A DNA stretch of 64,000 nucleotides from Rhizorhabdus wittichii RW1 (GTDB lineage: Bacteria > Pseudomonadota > Alphaproteobacteria > Sphingomonadales > Sphingomonadaceae), in NCBI GenBank assembly GCA_000016765.1, contig CP000701.1:124001-188000 (forward strand), read 5' to 3'. Shown piece after piece: positions 27,271 to 35,795 of this stretch (position 1 is the first letter of the stretch; every line of letters begins with the position of its first letter). The notes beneath the pieces are model-generated. The model was not told where the DNA came from and made no database searches. It saw nothing but the letters and a program-made list of their open reading frames with translations. The translations under genes and the position numbers were made by a program.

Positions 27271-28503
27271 ATGGAAGCCGAGAACCGCCGCTACGAACGA
27301 ATCGCGACCGCCGTGCTGGGACTGACGTTCGGCATCGTCTTCTTCGACCGCAACGCGCTGAATTTCCTGATGCCGTTCATCCTGCGCGACATTGCGTTGA
27401 CCAACACGCAGATCGGCCTCGCCGCCTCCGGGCTGGCTTTGACATGGGCATTGTCGGGCATGATGATCGGCAGGCTTTCGGACCGGATCGGTCGACGCAA
27501 GCCGCTCCTCATCGGCGCCGTCCTGGCCTTTTCAGCCTCCTCCTTCGTGACGGGCATCACCTGGTCGTTCGCCACGCTGCTGGGCGCGCGCCTGCTCATG
27601 GGCCTTGCCGAAGGGCCGGTGCTGCCGATCTCGCAGACGCTGATGGCCGCTGCCTCGTCGCCGGAACGGCGCGGTCGCAACATGGGCCTGATGCAGAATG
27701 TACTCAGCAACCTGATGGGCAGCCTCGTCGCGCCGCTCGTCGTCGTCGCGCTGGCGACCAGCTATGGCTGGCGGTACGCCTTCTTTCTGACCGCCCTCCC
27801 CGGCTTCGTCGCGGCTGCGCTGATCTGGCGCTACATCGAGGAACCGGAACCGCGTGCGCGACAGGCTGCGGATCGTTCAGACCAACAGGCCTCGGTGCGC
27901 GATGTGCTGCGCCATCGCAACATCAGGCTCTGCCTCTTCATCAGTCCGCTGATCGTGGGCTGGATGATCAGTGGATGGGTGTTCCTGCCCATCTATTTCA
28001 CCTCCGTCGCCGGATTCACGCCGACGCAGATGAGCGCGCTGCTCAGCGTTCTGGGCCTTACGGGAGCGATCGCTGGTTATCTCGTACCGGCACTTTCCGA
28101 CCGTTTCGGACGGCGGCTGGTGGTGGCAGCCGGATGCCTGCTCGGCATCCTGACCCCTCTGGCCGCCATGTGGGGCGTGCATTCCGGCGCTGTAGCGATA
28201 GCCGTGCTGGTCGCGACCGGGTGGATGGCAGGCGGCACCATCTCGATCGTGATGGCGACGATCCCGGCAGAAAGCAGCGACGCCGGACAGGTCACCACCG
28301 CGATGGCGCTCGTCATGGGATCTGGCGAACTGTTCGGCGGCACCCTGGCCCCGACCATCGTCGGCTGGACCATGGACCGTTGGGGCCCGACGGCACCCTT
28401 GATGGGTCAGGTGATCATGATCGCCAGCGCGAGCGTTCTGGCGCTGTTCCTGCGCAATACGACATCACGCCGCATCGCGCTGGACAGCCACCACGCCGCT
28501 TGA
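27271..28503 (+). CDS. MFS transporter
   Basis: This is a 410-aa inner-membrane permease with about 12 predicted helices. The loop 2-3 motif GRLSDRIGRRKPL and its repeat-half counterpart PALSDRFGRRLVV are both visible, and FDRNALNFLMPFI in helix 1 is typical of organic-acid permeases. ATG 27271 follows GGGGAGAGGGAT. It starts 31 bp from IS copy 2, so any native promoter has probably been lost and transcription may come from the IS. Likely cargo is an aromatic or dicarboxylic acid. It is convergent with the hydratase, whose stop lies 6 bp away. Confidence 0.88.
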   Translation: MEAENRRYERIATAVLGLTFGIVFFDRNALNFLMPFILRDIALTNTQIGLAASGLALTWALSGMMIGRLSDRIGRRKPLLIGAVLAFSASSFVTGITWSFATLLGARLLMGLAEGPVLPISQTLMAAASSPERRGRNMGLMQNVLSNLMGSLVAPLVVVALATSYGWRYAFFLTALPGFVAAALIWRYIEEPEPRARQAADRSDQQASVRDVLRHRNIRLCLFISPLIVGWMISGWVFLPIYFTSVAGFTPTQMSALLSVLGLTGAIAGYLVPALSDRFGRRLVVAAGCLLGILTPLAAMWGVHSGAVAIAVLVATGWMAGGTISIVMATIPAESSDAGQVTTAMALVMGSGELFGGTLAPTIVGWTMDRWGPTAPLMGQVIMIASASVLALFLRNTTSRRIALDSHHAA

Positions 28504-28509
28504 AGCCTG

Positions 28510-29292
28510 TCAGGTGAAAGATATCCCGATGGCGCCGAGCGGCCCATAGTCGGCGTGGATCACGTCCCCGGCATCGATGTCCACAGGTCGCGTGAACGAT
28601 CCGCCCAGGATGATCTGCCCCTTCTTCAGGCCCGATCCCACGGCATGGAGCTTGTTGACCAGCCAGGCGACGCCTGCAGCCGGATGCCCCATGATCGCGG
28701 CAGAGACGCCCGATTCCTCGATTATGCCGTTCTTCGACAGCGTCGCTCCGACCCAGCGCACATCGATATCGTAAGGACGAACGGGCCGACCGCCGACAAC
28801 GATCGCACCGAAAGCCGCATTGTCCGCAATGGTGTCGACGATCATGCGTGGCACCTCGGTACGATAATCGATGATCTCCAGCGCCGGGACGATGGCTTCG
28901 GTCGCGCGCATCACGTCATAAATGCGTTTGCCGGGACCGGAAAGATCCTCGCCCATGATGAACGCCAGCTCGACTTCGAGCCGCGGCTTGATGAACCTGT
29001 CCCGCGCGATCGCCGCGCCGTCATTGTACAGCGCGTCGTCGAGGATACGACCGTAATCCGGTTCGGTCATCTTGGACGCCATCTGCATCGCGCGACTGGT
29101 CAGGCCGATCTTGTGCCCCACCACCGTCGCGCCACTGTCGATCCGCGATTGCGCCCACAGATCCTGCACCCTGTAGCTGTCTTCCAGCGTCATGGACGGA
29201 AACAGCCTGGACAGTTGCGGGGTCGGGACTTTGCTCCGGTCCGCGTCCAGAATGGCATCCGCAGCGCGCCGTAGATCGTCGTTGGTCAACAT
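28510..29292 (-). CDS. 2-oxohept-4-ene-1,7-dioate hydratase-like (HpaH/MhpD fold)
   Basis: This is a fumarylacetoacetase-fold hydratase or decarboxylase of about 260 aa. VVGHKIGLTSRAMQ, KPRLEVELAFIMGEDL, LEIIDYR and IILGGSFTRPVDIDAGD match the HpaH/MhpD/DmpE family; the Glu pair in EVELAF binds the metal. The family hydrates 2-hydroxydienoates to 4-hydroxy-2-oxo acids, the substrates of HpaI-type aldolases. The ATG at 29292 is chosen because further extension overlaps the dioxygenase gene. It is the last gene of the minus-strand operon, 11 nt after the dioxygenase. Confidence 0.85.
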   Translation of the reverse strand: MLTNDDLRRAADAILDADRSKVPTPQLSRLFPSMTLEDSYRVQDLWAQSRIDSGATVVGHKIGLTSRAMQMASKMTEPDYGRILDDALYNDGAAIARDRFIKPRLEVELAFIMGEDLSGPGKRIYDVMRATEAIVPALEIIDYRTEVPRMIVDTIADNAAFGAIVVGGRPVRPYDIDVRWVGATLSKNGIIEESGVSAAIMGHPAAGVAWLVNKLHAVGSGLKKGQIILGGSFTRPVDIDAGDVIHADYGPLGAIGISFT

Positions 29293-29303
29293 CGGCAAGT
29301 CTT

Positions 29304-30194
29304 CTACTTGATCGGCGGGCGCGGCAGCATCGTCTCGCCCTCTTCCATGACATAAGTGTAGTCGAGCGCGTACCATGGCGTGGCCAGCGTGGGGTCGCCG
29401 TCATACGGCTCGTCGTGCCGCACATAATTGCCGATCAAAACCTGCGTGACGCCGAACTGAACGTCGCTGTCGATGTGGGGGTCGGTCGGGTCATAGACCT
29501 GGCTGATCAGCACCTTGAAGCCCTGCTTCACGATCAGCGCGTGCAGATGGGCGGGACGATATGGGTGACGCCCCTGGGCCGCCAGCAGCCTGCCCACAAC
29601 GCCGTCGGTCGGGACCGGATATCCCACCATCTTCACGGTGCGCAGCCAGAAGCGGCCATCCTCGTCGGTGGTGAACTTGCCGCGCAGGTTCCATTCCGCC
29701 TGACCGTCGTCCTGATTTTCATACAGGCCGACGGGCGAAGCGTGCCAGATATCGACTTCGGCCCCGACCACCGGATTTCCCCGCCGGTCGAGCACGCGCC
29801 CCCGCACGATCAGGGGATCGCCCGGCGTATCGGAGCGCACGATGGAGCCGCCATTTTCCATCCTGGGAGAATGTATCCGCCAGAACGGCCCGAGCAGGTT
29901 CTGCGACGTCTCCGTCTGGCCGGAATCGCCGTTGTTCATGAGGCATATGAGACTGGACACGCCGAGCGACCCCGACATGAGCACGGCCTCATTATGGGAA
30001 TCGTTGGAGCATTGGCCGATGTCGTTGATGATCGCGGTGGCGGCGCGAAATTCCGCCTCCGTCAGACTTACGTCACGTATGAAGCCATGCAGATGGCGGA
30101 TCAGCGAGACCATGATCTTGCGCAGCCGGGGGTCGGACGTACGCTCCATCACCGCCAGCACCACAGGCGTGACATCGTCCATGTCCTTGATCAT
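29304..30194 (-). CDS. Intradiol ring-cleavage dioxygenase (hydroxyquinol/catechol 1,2-dioxygenase family)
   Basis: This 296-aa non-haem Fe(III) enzyme carries the four canonical ligands: Tyr158 (VGLYENQ), Tyr192 (VGYPVPTDG), His216 and His218 (RPAHLHAL). An N-terminal helical linker domain precedes the beta-sandwich (LLGPFWR, GRVLDRRGNPVVGAEVDIW). It would open a catechol or hydroxyquinol ring between the hydroxyls. It overlaps the SnoaL-like gene by 4 nt. It differs clearly from the dioxygenase at 54045-54974, so the substrates may differ. Confidence 0.9.
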   Translation of the reverse strand: MIKDMDDVTPVVLAVMERTSDPRLRKIMVSLIRHLHGFIRDVSLTEAEFRAATAIINDIGQCSNDSHNEAVLMSGSLGVSSLICLMNNGDSGQTETSQNLLGPFWRIHSPRMENGGSIVRSDTPGDPLIVRGRVLDRRGNPVVGAEVDIWHASPVGLYENQDDGQAEWNLRGKFTTDEDGRFWLRTVKMVGYPVPTDGVVGRLLAAQGRHPYRPAHLHALIVKQGFKVLISQVYDPTDPHIDSDVQFGVTQVLIGNYVRHDEPYDGDPTLATPWYALDYTYVMEEGETMLPRPPIK

Positions 30195-30760
30195 GCATCT
30201 TGTCCTGCGATCCGCCCCGACTGTCCGAAAACATAAGAGGCGTCCGTCGCGTCGCGGCGACCCTTGGCCAATGGCAGCCTGTCGTACAGCCCGTCGCCAC
30301 CGGTCAGCGTCCGTGCCCAGTCGGCCACCTTCAACCGCCGCTCGATCCGCCAGCCGTCATCGGTCCGCACCATCTGATCCAGCAGGCGCGATGCCAGGAT
30401 CATGTCCCCGTCCACTCCCGGCGGCATCGGATGCCGCGCCAGTTCGTATGATTCCGCGATCGCGGACGCATCGCCATGCATCGTGACCATGACGTTGCCG
30501 ATCATGTGATGGACCGGAATATCCACGCGCTGGAACTGGAAGGTGAAGTCGATGAAGTCTTCGGCACTGCCCTGAAACAATGCACCATAATCCACCGTCG
30601 CGCCGGGCGCGAAAGCGGATTGCATGAGCGCGCGGTCCAGCCGGTCGCCCGCGCGCGCGAGACGGTAGACACAGTCCGTGATATCGGCGCGCGCTTCCAG
30701 CACCTGCAACCTGTCCAGCAGGGCCGCGACCTGCGCAGTCGTCATTGTCTGATCAGCCAA
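30191..30760 (-). CDS. SnoaL-like / NTF2-fold protein
   Basis: This is a 189-aa protein of the SnoaL_4 type. RADITDCVYRLARAGDRLDR and later VHHMIGNVMV and DGWRIERRLKVADW fit the cone-shaped NTF2 fold used by ring-hydroxylating dioxygenase beta subunits, cyclases and dehydratases. No Rieske alpha partner is present, so a stand-alone accessory, dehydratase or isomerase role is more likely. It overlaps the monooxygenase stop by 8 nt and the dioxygenase start by 4 nt, which implies tight coupling within the ring-attack module. Confidence 0.75.
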   Translation of the reverse strand: MADQTMTTAQVAALLDRLQVLEARADITDCVYRLARAGDRLDRALMQSAFAPGATVDYGALFQGSAEDFIDFTFQFQRVDIPVHHMIGNVMVTMHGDASAIAESYELARHPMPPGVDGDMILASRLLDQMVRTDDGWRIERRLKVADWARTLTGGDGLYDRLPLAKGRRDATDASYVFGQSGRIAGQDA

Positions 30761-32270
30761 GAACCTTCTCCCGGCTTGCGACCTTCGCCTTCAGCCCTTC
30801 GTCTATCCACGCCGTGGCCGCAGCGAACGCCTCTACCGGATCGCCATCGAAGACGACGCCGAGATAGCCATCCGGGCGCAACACCACGGCGCCCGGGGCT
30901 CCCCCGAGCGCGGTCGCGAGTGCTCCGTCCGCCGCCATGCTCCACTTTCGCACCAGCGCAGCGTCGTCCGCTGGCGACGCAGGCCCGGCACCATCGAACA
31001 GGACGACCACAAAGCCGCCTCCGGCCAGCTTGCGATAGAGGCTCTCACCCTCGATCTCGATATCCGGGATGCGATCGCCCGCCTGCAAAAGACCCTCGCC
31101 CCTGGCGCTCTGCCCCAACGGGCCTTCACGATAGTTGACGAGCAACTGACCGACGCGCGTGGCGACCTGCACTGGATCGAAATGCGCATTGGTGAAGAGC
31201 CCTTCCGGGGTGCGCGCCAGAATTTCGCTCAGTTCGAGAACACCCGCGGCGACCGGCTTGCGCTCTTCTTCGTAGCTATCGAGAAACGAGGGGTCCGCAT
31301 CGCCACGCAATACCAGGGCCATCTTCCACCCCAGGTTCAGCCCGTCCTGGATGCCGGTATTCAGGCCCTGCCCGCCCGCCGGTGTGTGAATATGCGCCGC
31401 ATCCCCGGCCAGGAAGACGCGTCCGTCCCGATAGTTGACCACCTGACGACGATGGATGTTGAAGGCCGACGCCCATTGCGGATTGCTCAATTCACCGCGA
31501 AGTCCAGTGTGCCGCCGGAACAGATCGCACATCTCATCGATCGTCGGCACCTCGCGCGCGATCGCTTCCGGGCGGTGATCGGCCTGGACGCGATATGCGT
31601 TCCCGCCAAAGGGCGTGACGACGAATTGCTGTTGGCTGCCTGCGATCCGGAACACACGCACTTCGTCGGGCGAGAGATCCCAGTCCAGCGTGACGTCGAG
31701 CAGTCCCCATCCTTCGGGATAGGATGTACCTTCGAAGACCTGGTTGATGAGCTTGCGGACGGTACTTCGGGCCCCGTCGCAACCGATGACATAATCGGCA
31801 TGGACGACACGCTCGCCGTTCTCGCTTTCCAGCACGGCTCGGACACCCTGCCCGTCCTGCTCAAGGCTGACGAGACGCTGGCCCCACTCCGGAACCACGC
31901 CATATTCGGCGAGGCGCTCCCGCAGCGCGCCCTCGGTCTTGTACTGCGGCAAAGCCGGGGCGGTGGCGAAGCGCGAGGGCGTCAGCGCAAAGTGCACGCG
32001 ACCGATCTCCATACCGTCGCGGAACTGAGTCAGCGACCGAATGGGGGTGCCCAGCGCGACGATCCGATCGCTCACGCCATGCATGTCGAGCAGTTCAAGC
32101 GTGCGCGCCTGCAACCCCGTGCCGCGCGACTCCTGCTGCGCCTCGGGCGAAGCATCGATCAGCATCGGGACGATACCGTGCCTCGCGAGTTCGAGGGCGG
32201 CGGCCATGCCGCTGCTGCCTGCCCCAACGATCAGAGCGCTCGTTTTCGCGGCTTCATTTGCATGCGTCAT
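30753..32270 (-). CDS. FAD-dependent aromatic monooxygenase (class A)
   Basis: This is a 505-aa flavoprotein hydroxylase of the PheA/MhpA type. The N-terminal dinucleotide fold has LIVGAGSSGMAAALELARHG. The DG motif is VIGCDGARSTVR (about residue 165), and GDAAHIHTPAGGQGLNTGIQ (about residue 285) is the FAD/NAD(P)H signature. A thioredoxin-like C-terminal domain follows. It would hydroxylate a phenol to the catechol or trihydroxybenzene for the downstream dioxygenase. The start has no strong competitor. The gene follows the MFS transporter by 16 nt. Confidence 0.9.
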   Translation of the reverse strand: MTHANEAAKTSALIVGAGSSGMAAALELARHGIVPMLIDASPEAQQESRGTGLQARTLELLDMHGVSDRIVALGTPIRSLTQFRDGMEIGRVHFALTPSRFATAPALPQYKTEGALRERLAEYGVVPEWGQRLVSLEQDGQGVRAVLESENGERVVHADYVIGCDGARSTVRKLINQVFEGTSYPEGWGLLDVTLDWDLSPDEVRVFRIAGSQQQFVVTPFGGNAYRVQADHRPEAIAREVPTIDEMCDLFRRHTGLRGELSNPQWASAFNIHRRQVVNYRDGRVFLAGDAAHIHTPAGGQGLNTGIQDGLNLGWKMALVLRGDADPSFLDSYEEERKPVAAGVLELSEILARTPEGLFTNAHFDPVQVATRVGQLLVNYREGPLGQSARGEGLLQAGDRIPDIEIEGESLYRKLAGGGFVVVLFDGAGPASPADDAALVRKWSMAADGALATALGGAPGAVVLRPDGYLGVVFDGDPVEAFAAATAWIDEGLKAKVASREKVLG

Positions 32271-32286
32271 ATCGCTTCCCTCATAC

Positions 32287-33564
32287 TCAGGTTCGCTCGA
32301 TTGGTTGGTTGTGAAAAGTCAGCCCGGCCGCATCGCCAGCGCGTCGCGCGCCCGCAGCAGACTTGCGCGCCACGATCGCAGCCGCCGCAGCGGCGATCAG
32401 CAGCAGGGGAATCGCGCCGAGCAATACGCCCTGCTGGCCGATACCCGCCTGCAGCGCGACGCCGATCACGAGTGGCGAGACGATCCCGCCTAATCGCCCG
32501 GCACCATGCGCCCACCCCAGCCCGGCTCCGCGAACCGGTGCGGGATAGCATAGCGCGGAAATGGCGTAGACGAGCATCTGGCCGCCGAAGAGGAAGGCGC
32601 CGATCATGCCCACGCTGACCATCGCCCCGCTCGGTGCGCGCGCGAGCGCCAGCCATGCGAAGGCGATCATCATTCCCAGGAATGCGGACAGCACGACGCC
32701 ACGGCCCGGCCGTCGATCATAGGCGGTCGATAGCAGCAGCCCCCCGGCCACAGCCGAAAGAGCAAGCACGACCAGCGAAATGCCGATGGTTTCCGGCGGC
32801 AGATTACGGGCGGCCAGCAATGTCGGCAACCAGCTGCCGATCATGTAATATAGCGCCGAGACGATGAAGTTCATGGTCCATATGGCGGCTGTCGTCATCG
32901 CCATTCCATTCCCGAACAAGATGGCCCGTATCGGTGCCGACGCCTCGGATCGTGGGGTTGAAGATATATGTCTGGGCACGATGGCGAGCACAAAGGGCAC
33001 GAGCAGCAACGTGCCGAGCGCCCCGGTGACGAAGAAATCGCGCCAGCCAAGCGCGCCTCCCCCTACCGCCAGCATCATTCCGCTCGCCAGCGATCCGATG
33101 CTACCCCCGCTAGAAGAAATGGCGACCGCGCTGGCCGCATTCTCGCGCGGGGCGCAGCTTGCCGCCAGCGCCATTATGTTGGGATAGACCATGCCGATCC
33201 CGATGCCCGTCAGCACGCGGACCAGCAGCAGGGCGCCGAAGCTGGTGACGGTGATCGTCAGCAGCGAAAAGCACGCTGCCACCACCATCCCGATGATCAG
33301 GGCGTTCCGCCGACCGACCCGGTCACCCCAGCGCCCCCCGAGGGTCGCGCCCGCGAAAAATCCGAGCATCACGGCGGTCACGCTGACGCCGAACGCCCGC
33401 TTGTCGAGCGCCAGTTCCGCCGCCAGCCCGGGACCGGTGACGCCGATGCTGGCCAGATCGAACCCCTCGGTCAGTGCGATAAGCGTGCAGACCGCCAGCA
33501 CCGGGCGGTTCCACCGACCGCCCGCTGCCTCCGTGTCCGCCTGCTCCGGGCCGCGCGCCGTCAT
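32287..33564 (-). CDS. MFS aromatic-acid/H+ symporter (AAHS-like)
   Basis: This is a 425-aa permease with 12 helices. The early LTEGFDLASIGVTGPGLAAE matches the AAHS signature (D in helix 1), and GGRWGDRVGRRNALI is the loop 2-3 motif. AAHS members import benzoate-type acids. ATG 33562-33564 overlaps the TonB receptor stop as TGATG, so the two transporters are co-translated: one for the outer and one for the inner membrane. The upstream in-frame extension lies within the receptor gene and is not used here. Confidence 0.88.
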   Translation of the reverse strand: MTARGPEQADTEAAGGRWNRPVLAVCTLIALTEGFDLASIGVTGPGLAAELALDKRAFGVSVTAVMLGFFAGATLGGRWGDRVGRRNALIIGMVVAACFSLLTITVTSFGALLLVRVLTGIGIGMVYPNIMALAASCAPRENAASAVAISSSGGSIGSLASGMMLAVGGGALGWRDFFVTGALGTLLLVPFVLAIVPRHISSTPRSEASAPIRAILFGNGMAMTTAAIWTMNFIVSALYYMIGSWLPTLLAARNLPPETIGISLVVLALSAVAGGLLLSTAYDRRPGRGVVLSAFLGMMIAFAWLALARAPSGAMVSVGMIGAFLFGGQMLVYAISALCYPAPVRGAGLGWAHGAGRLGGIVSPLVIGVALQAGIGQQGVLLGAIPLLLIAAAAAAIVARKSAAGARRAGDAAGLTFHNQPIERT

Positions 33565-35744
33565 CAAAAGTCCACGGTCAGCGACGCGCCATAGGTGCGC
33601 GGCGGCTCGTAGGTGATGCCCGTACCGGCGGCGACGGAGCCGATGAACGTGGGAATGGCCTTGTTGGTCAGGTTGCGCCCCCAGATGCGTACGCCCACGC
33701 CGCTTTCGCCGAACCGCCATCCCAAAGATGCGTTAAGCTTGGCGTAGCCGTCGACGCGCCGGATATTATCTGCTTCCGGATAATAGCCGTCATTATAATA
33801 GAGCGTGACGTTGGCGGTCAGCTTTCCGGAAGACAGCTCACGCGCATAGTCCAGCCCGATGTTTCCCGAAAAATCCGACGTGAACGGCAGCCGGTTCCCC
33901 TTGGCCTGGAAAACGCCGCTGGCGTTGCCGCCGCCCGGAAGCGGGGTGTTGATCACCGCGTTGGGAAAATCGCCGAAGCGGTCATGAATGAGGCTGGCCC
34001 CACCCTGTAGCGTCAACCCCGGCGCCAGGATCAGGGAAAGGTCGACATCCGCCCCGTAGACCGTCGCGGACGACCCGTTGCGGATACCAAGCGTGCCGCC
34101 CGAAGCGCCGATGAAATACGCGACCTGAATGTTGGAATAGTCATAATAGAAGACCGCCGAATTGATCCGCAGCCGACGATCGAACAAATCCAGTTTCGCT
34201 CCGAATTCGAAGGCGTCCAACACCTCGGGCTCATAGGGCGCCGCGCCCGGTGTGGTGACGTTGAAGCCGCCACTCTTGAAGCCCCGGTTGTAGGACAGAT
34301 ACAGCAACACGTCGGGTGTCGGCTGATAATCGAGCGCCGCGCGCCAGGTCAGCTTGTTGTAGCGTCGGCTGTCGTCCTGCGCCGCCGTCGCCAGCGTCGG
34401 CCCCGAGATCAGCGCCACGATGCTGCCGGTGTCGATGCTGCGCTTCTCCGTGGTGTAGCGCAGACCTGCCGTCGCCCGAAGCTGGTCGGTCAACGGAACC
34501 GTCAGCTGTCCGAAGGCAGCCAGCGACTCCGTCGACTGATTGCCGTCAACCGTCACTGTTCGTGGCGCCGGAGCGGTCGGCGGATAATTGGTCAGGATGC
34601 TGGGCTCGAAGCCGCTTTTCGACCAGAAATAATAGCCGCCGACCAGCCAGTCGATCGTCGACCCCCTTGTCGAATGAAGCTGCAACTCCTGGCTGAACTG
34701 ACGGTCCTGCTGAGTGTTGTCGATGAACACCAGATTGGCGGGAGTACGGTCGAGATCCACGACGGAATGGAATGTAGAACGGCGATAGGCCGAAATACTG
34801 GTCAACCCGATGGCGCCGACATCCTGATCGACGCGCAGGCTGGCACCGCCCGCATCCAGGCTCTTGATCGACTGCGTGTTGTTGTTCGTGTCGAAGGGAC
34901 CGGACGGCGGATTGGGATCATTGCGCGCGGGAGCGCCGGGGAACATGCGGGCTTCTGGATAGCTGCCCCTTGTGCGTGCATAGTCCGCGCTGAAAGTCAC
35001 CTTCGTACCATCGGCGGGAAGGAAGACCATCTTGCCGCGAAGCGCCAGATCGTCCCTCACCGTATTGGCATCTTCGCCACGGGCGAAATTGTAACCGAAA
35101 CCGTCCCCCTGATGCGCATAGCGCCCGGCAAGCGAAACACGGACCGTGTCGGAGCCACCGGCGATATAGGCGTCGGCAGAGACCGTGTCGTAATTACCGT
35201 AGCTGATCGCCCCGTTTCCGCTGAAACCGGGTTCGGGCTCGCGCGTCACGATCTGGATCAGTCCGCCGGTGGCGTTGCGTCCGAACAACGTCCCCTGCGG
35301 CCCCTTGAGCACCTCGATCCGCTCGATCCCGGTCAGCGAGAATATCGATGCGGGCGACGATGCCTGGTAGACACCGTCCACATACAGGGCCACGGTATTT
35401 TCAATGCCCGGACCGATGACGCTCGTGCCGATGCCACGAAGTCGGGGCAGCAGATAGCCCGCCTGTGCCGGCATCTGCAGCGACGGCGTGACCGTGGAAA
35501 GATCCTGCGCAGTCAGGACGCCTGTCGCCTGCAGACGCGACGCCGACAGGGCGGTGATGGCGATCGGCACATTCTGAAGATTTTCGCCCCGGCGTTGCGC
35601 GGTGACGATGATCTCCTCGACCTGGGTGTCGGACGTTGCCTGTTCCTGTGGCGGCTCGACCGCCTGCCCTTGTGCGAAGGACGGAGCGGCGTACATCGCG
35701 AGAGGCGCAGCCATCGTTGCGATACAATATTTATGATAGTTCAT
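33564..35744 (-). CDS. TonB-dependent outer-membrane receptor
   Basis: This is a 726-aa receptor. A signal peptide ends at SFAQ (about residue 25). The TonB-box region EEIIVTAQRRGENLQNVPIA leads into the plug with LKGPQGTLFGRNATGGLIQI. The barrel ends in YGASLTVDF. It lies in the operon between the aldehyde dehydrogenase and the AAHS-like permease, so it is likely the outer-membrane importer of the aromatic growth substrate. The 51-bp gap before it has a GGAGA-type ribosome binding site. Confidence 0.93.
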   Translation of the reverse strand: MNYHKYCIATMAAPLAMYAAPSFAQGQAVEPPQEQATSDTQVEEIIVTAQRRGENLQNVPIAITALSASRLQATGVLTAQDLSTVTPSLQMPAQAGYLLPRLRGIGTSVIGPGIENTVALYVDGVYQASSPASIFSLTGIERIEVLKGPQGTLFGRNATGGLIQIVTREPEPGFSGNGAISYGNYDTVSADAYIAGGSDTVRVSLAGRYAHQGDGFGYNFARGEDANTVRDDLALRGKMVFLPADGTKVTFSADYARTRGSYPEARMFPGAPARNDPNPPSGPFDTNNNTQSIKSLDAGGASLRVDQDVGAIGLTSISAYRRSTFHSVVDLDRTPANLVFIDNTQQDRQFSQELQLHSTRGSTIDWLVGGYYFWSKSGFEPSILTNYPPTAPAPRTVTVDGNQSTESLAAFGQLTVPLTDQLRATAGLRYTTEKRSIDTGSIVALISGPTLATAAQDDSRRYNKLTWRAALDYQPTPDVLLYLSYNRGFKSGGFNVTTPGAAPYEPEVLDAFEFGAKLDLFDRRLRINSAVFYYDYSNIQVAYFIGASGGTLGIRNGSSATVYGADVDLSLILAPGLTLQGGASLIHDRFGDFPNAVINTPLPGGGNASGVFQAKGNRLPFTSDFSGNIGLDYARELSSGKLTANVTLYYNDGYYPEADNIRRVDGYAKLNASLGWRFGESGVGVRIWGRNLTNKAIPTFIGSVAAGTGITYEPPRTYGASLTVDF

Positions 35745-35795
35745 GACATCTCCTGATAGACGCGTTTGCCGCGCTCGGGATTGGTTTGCGGGCTG

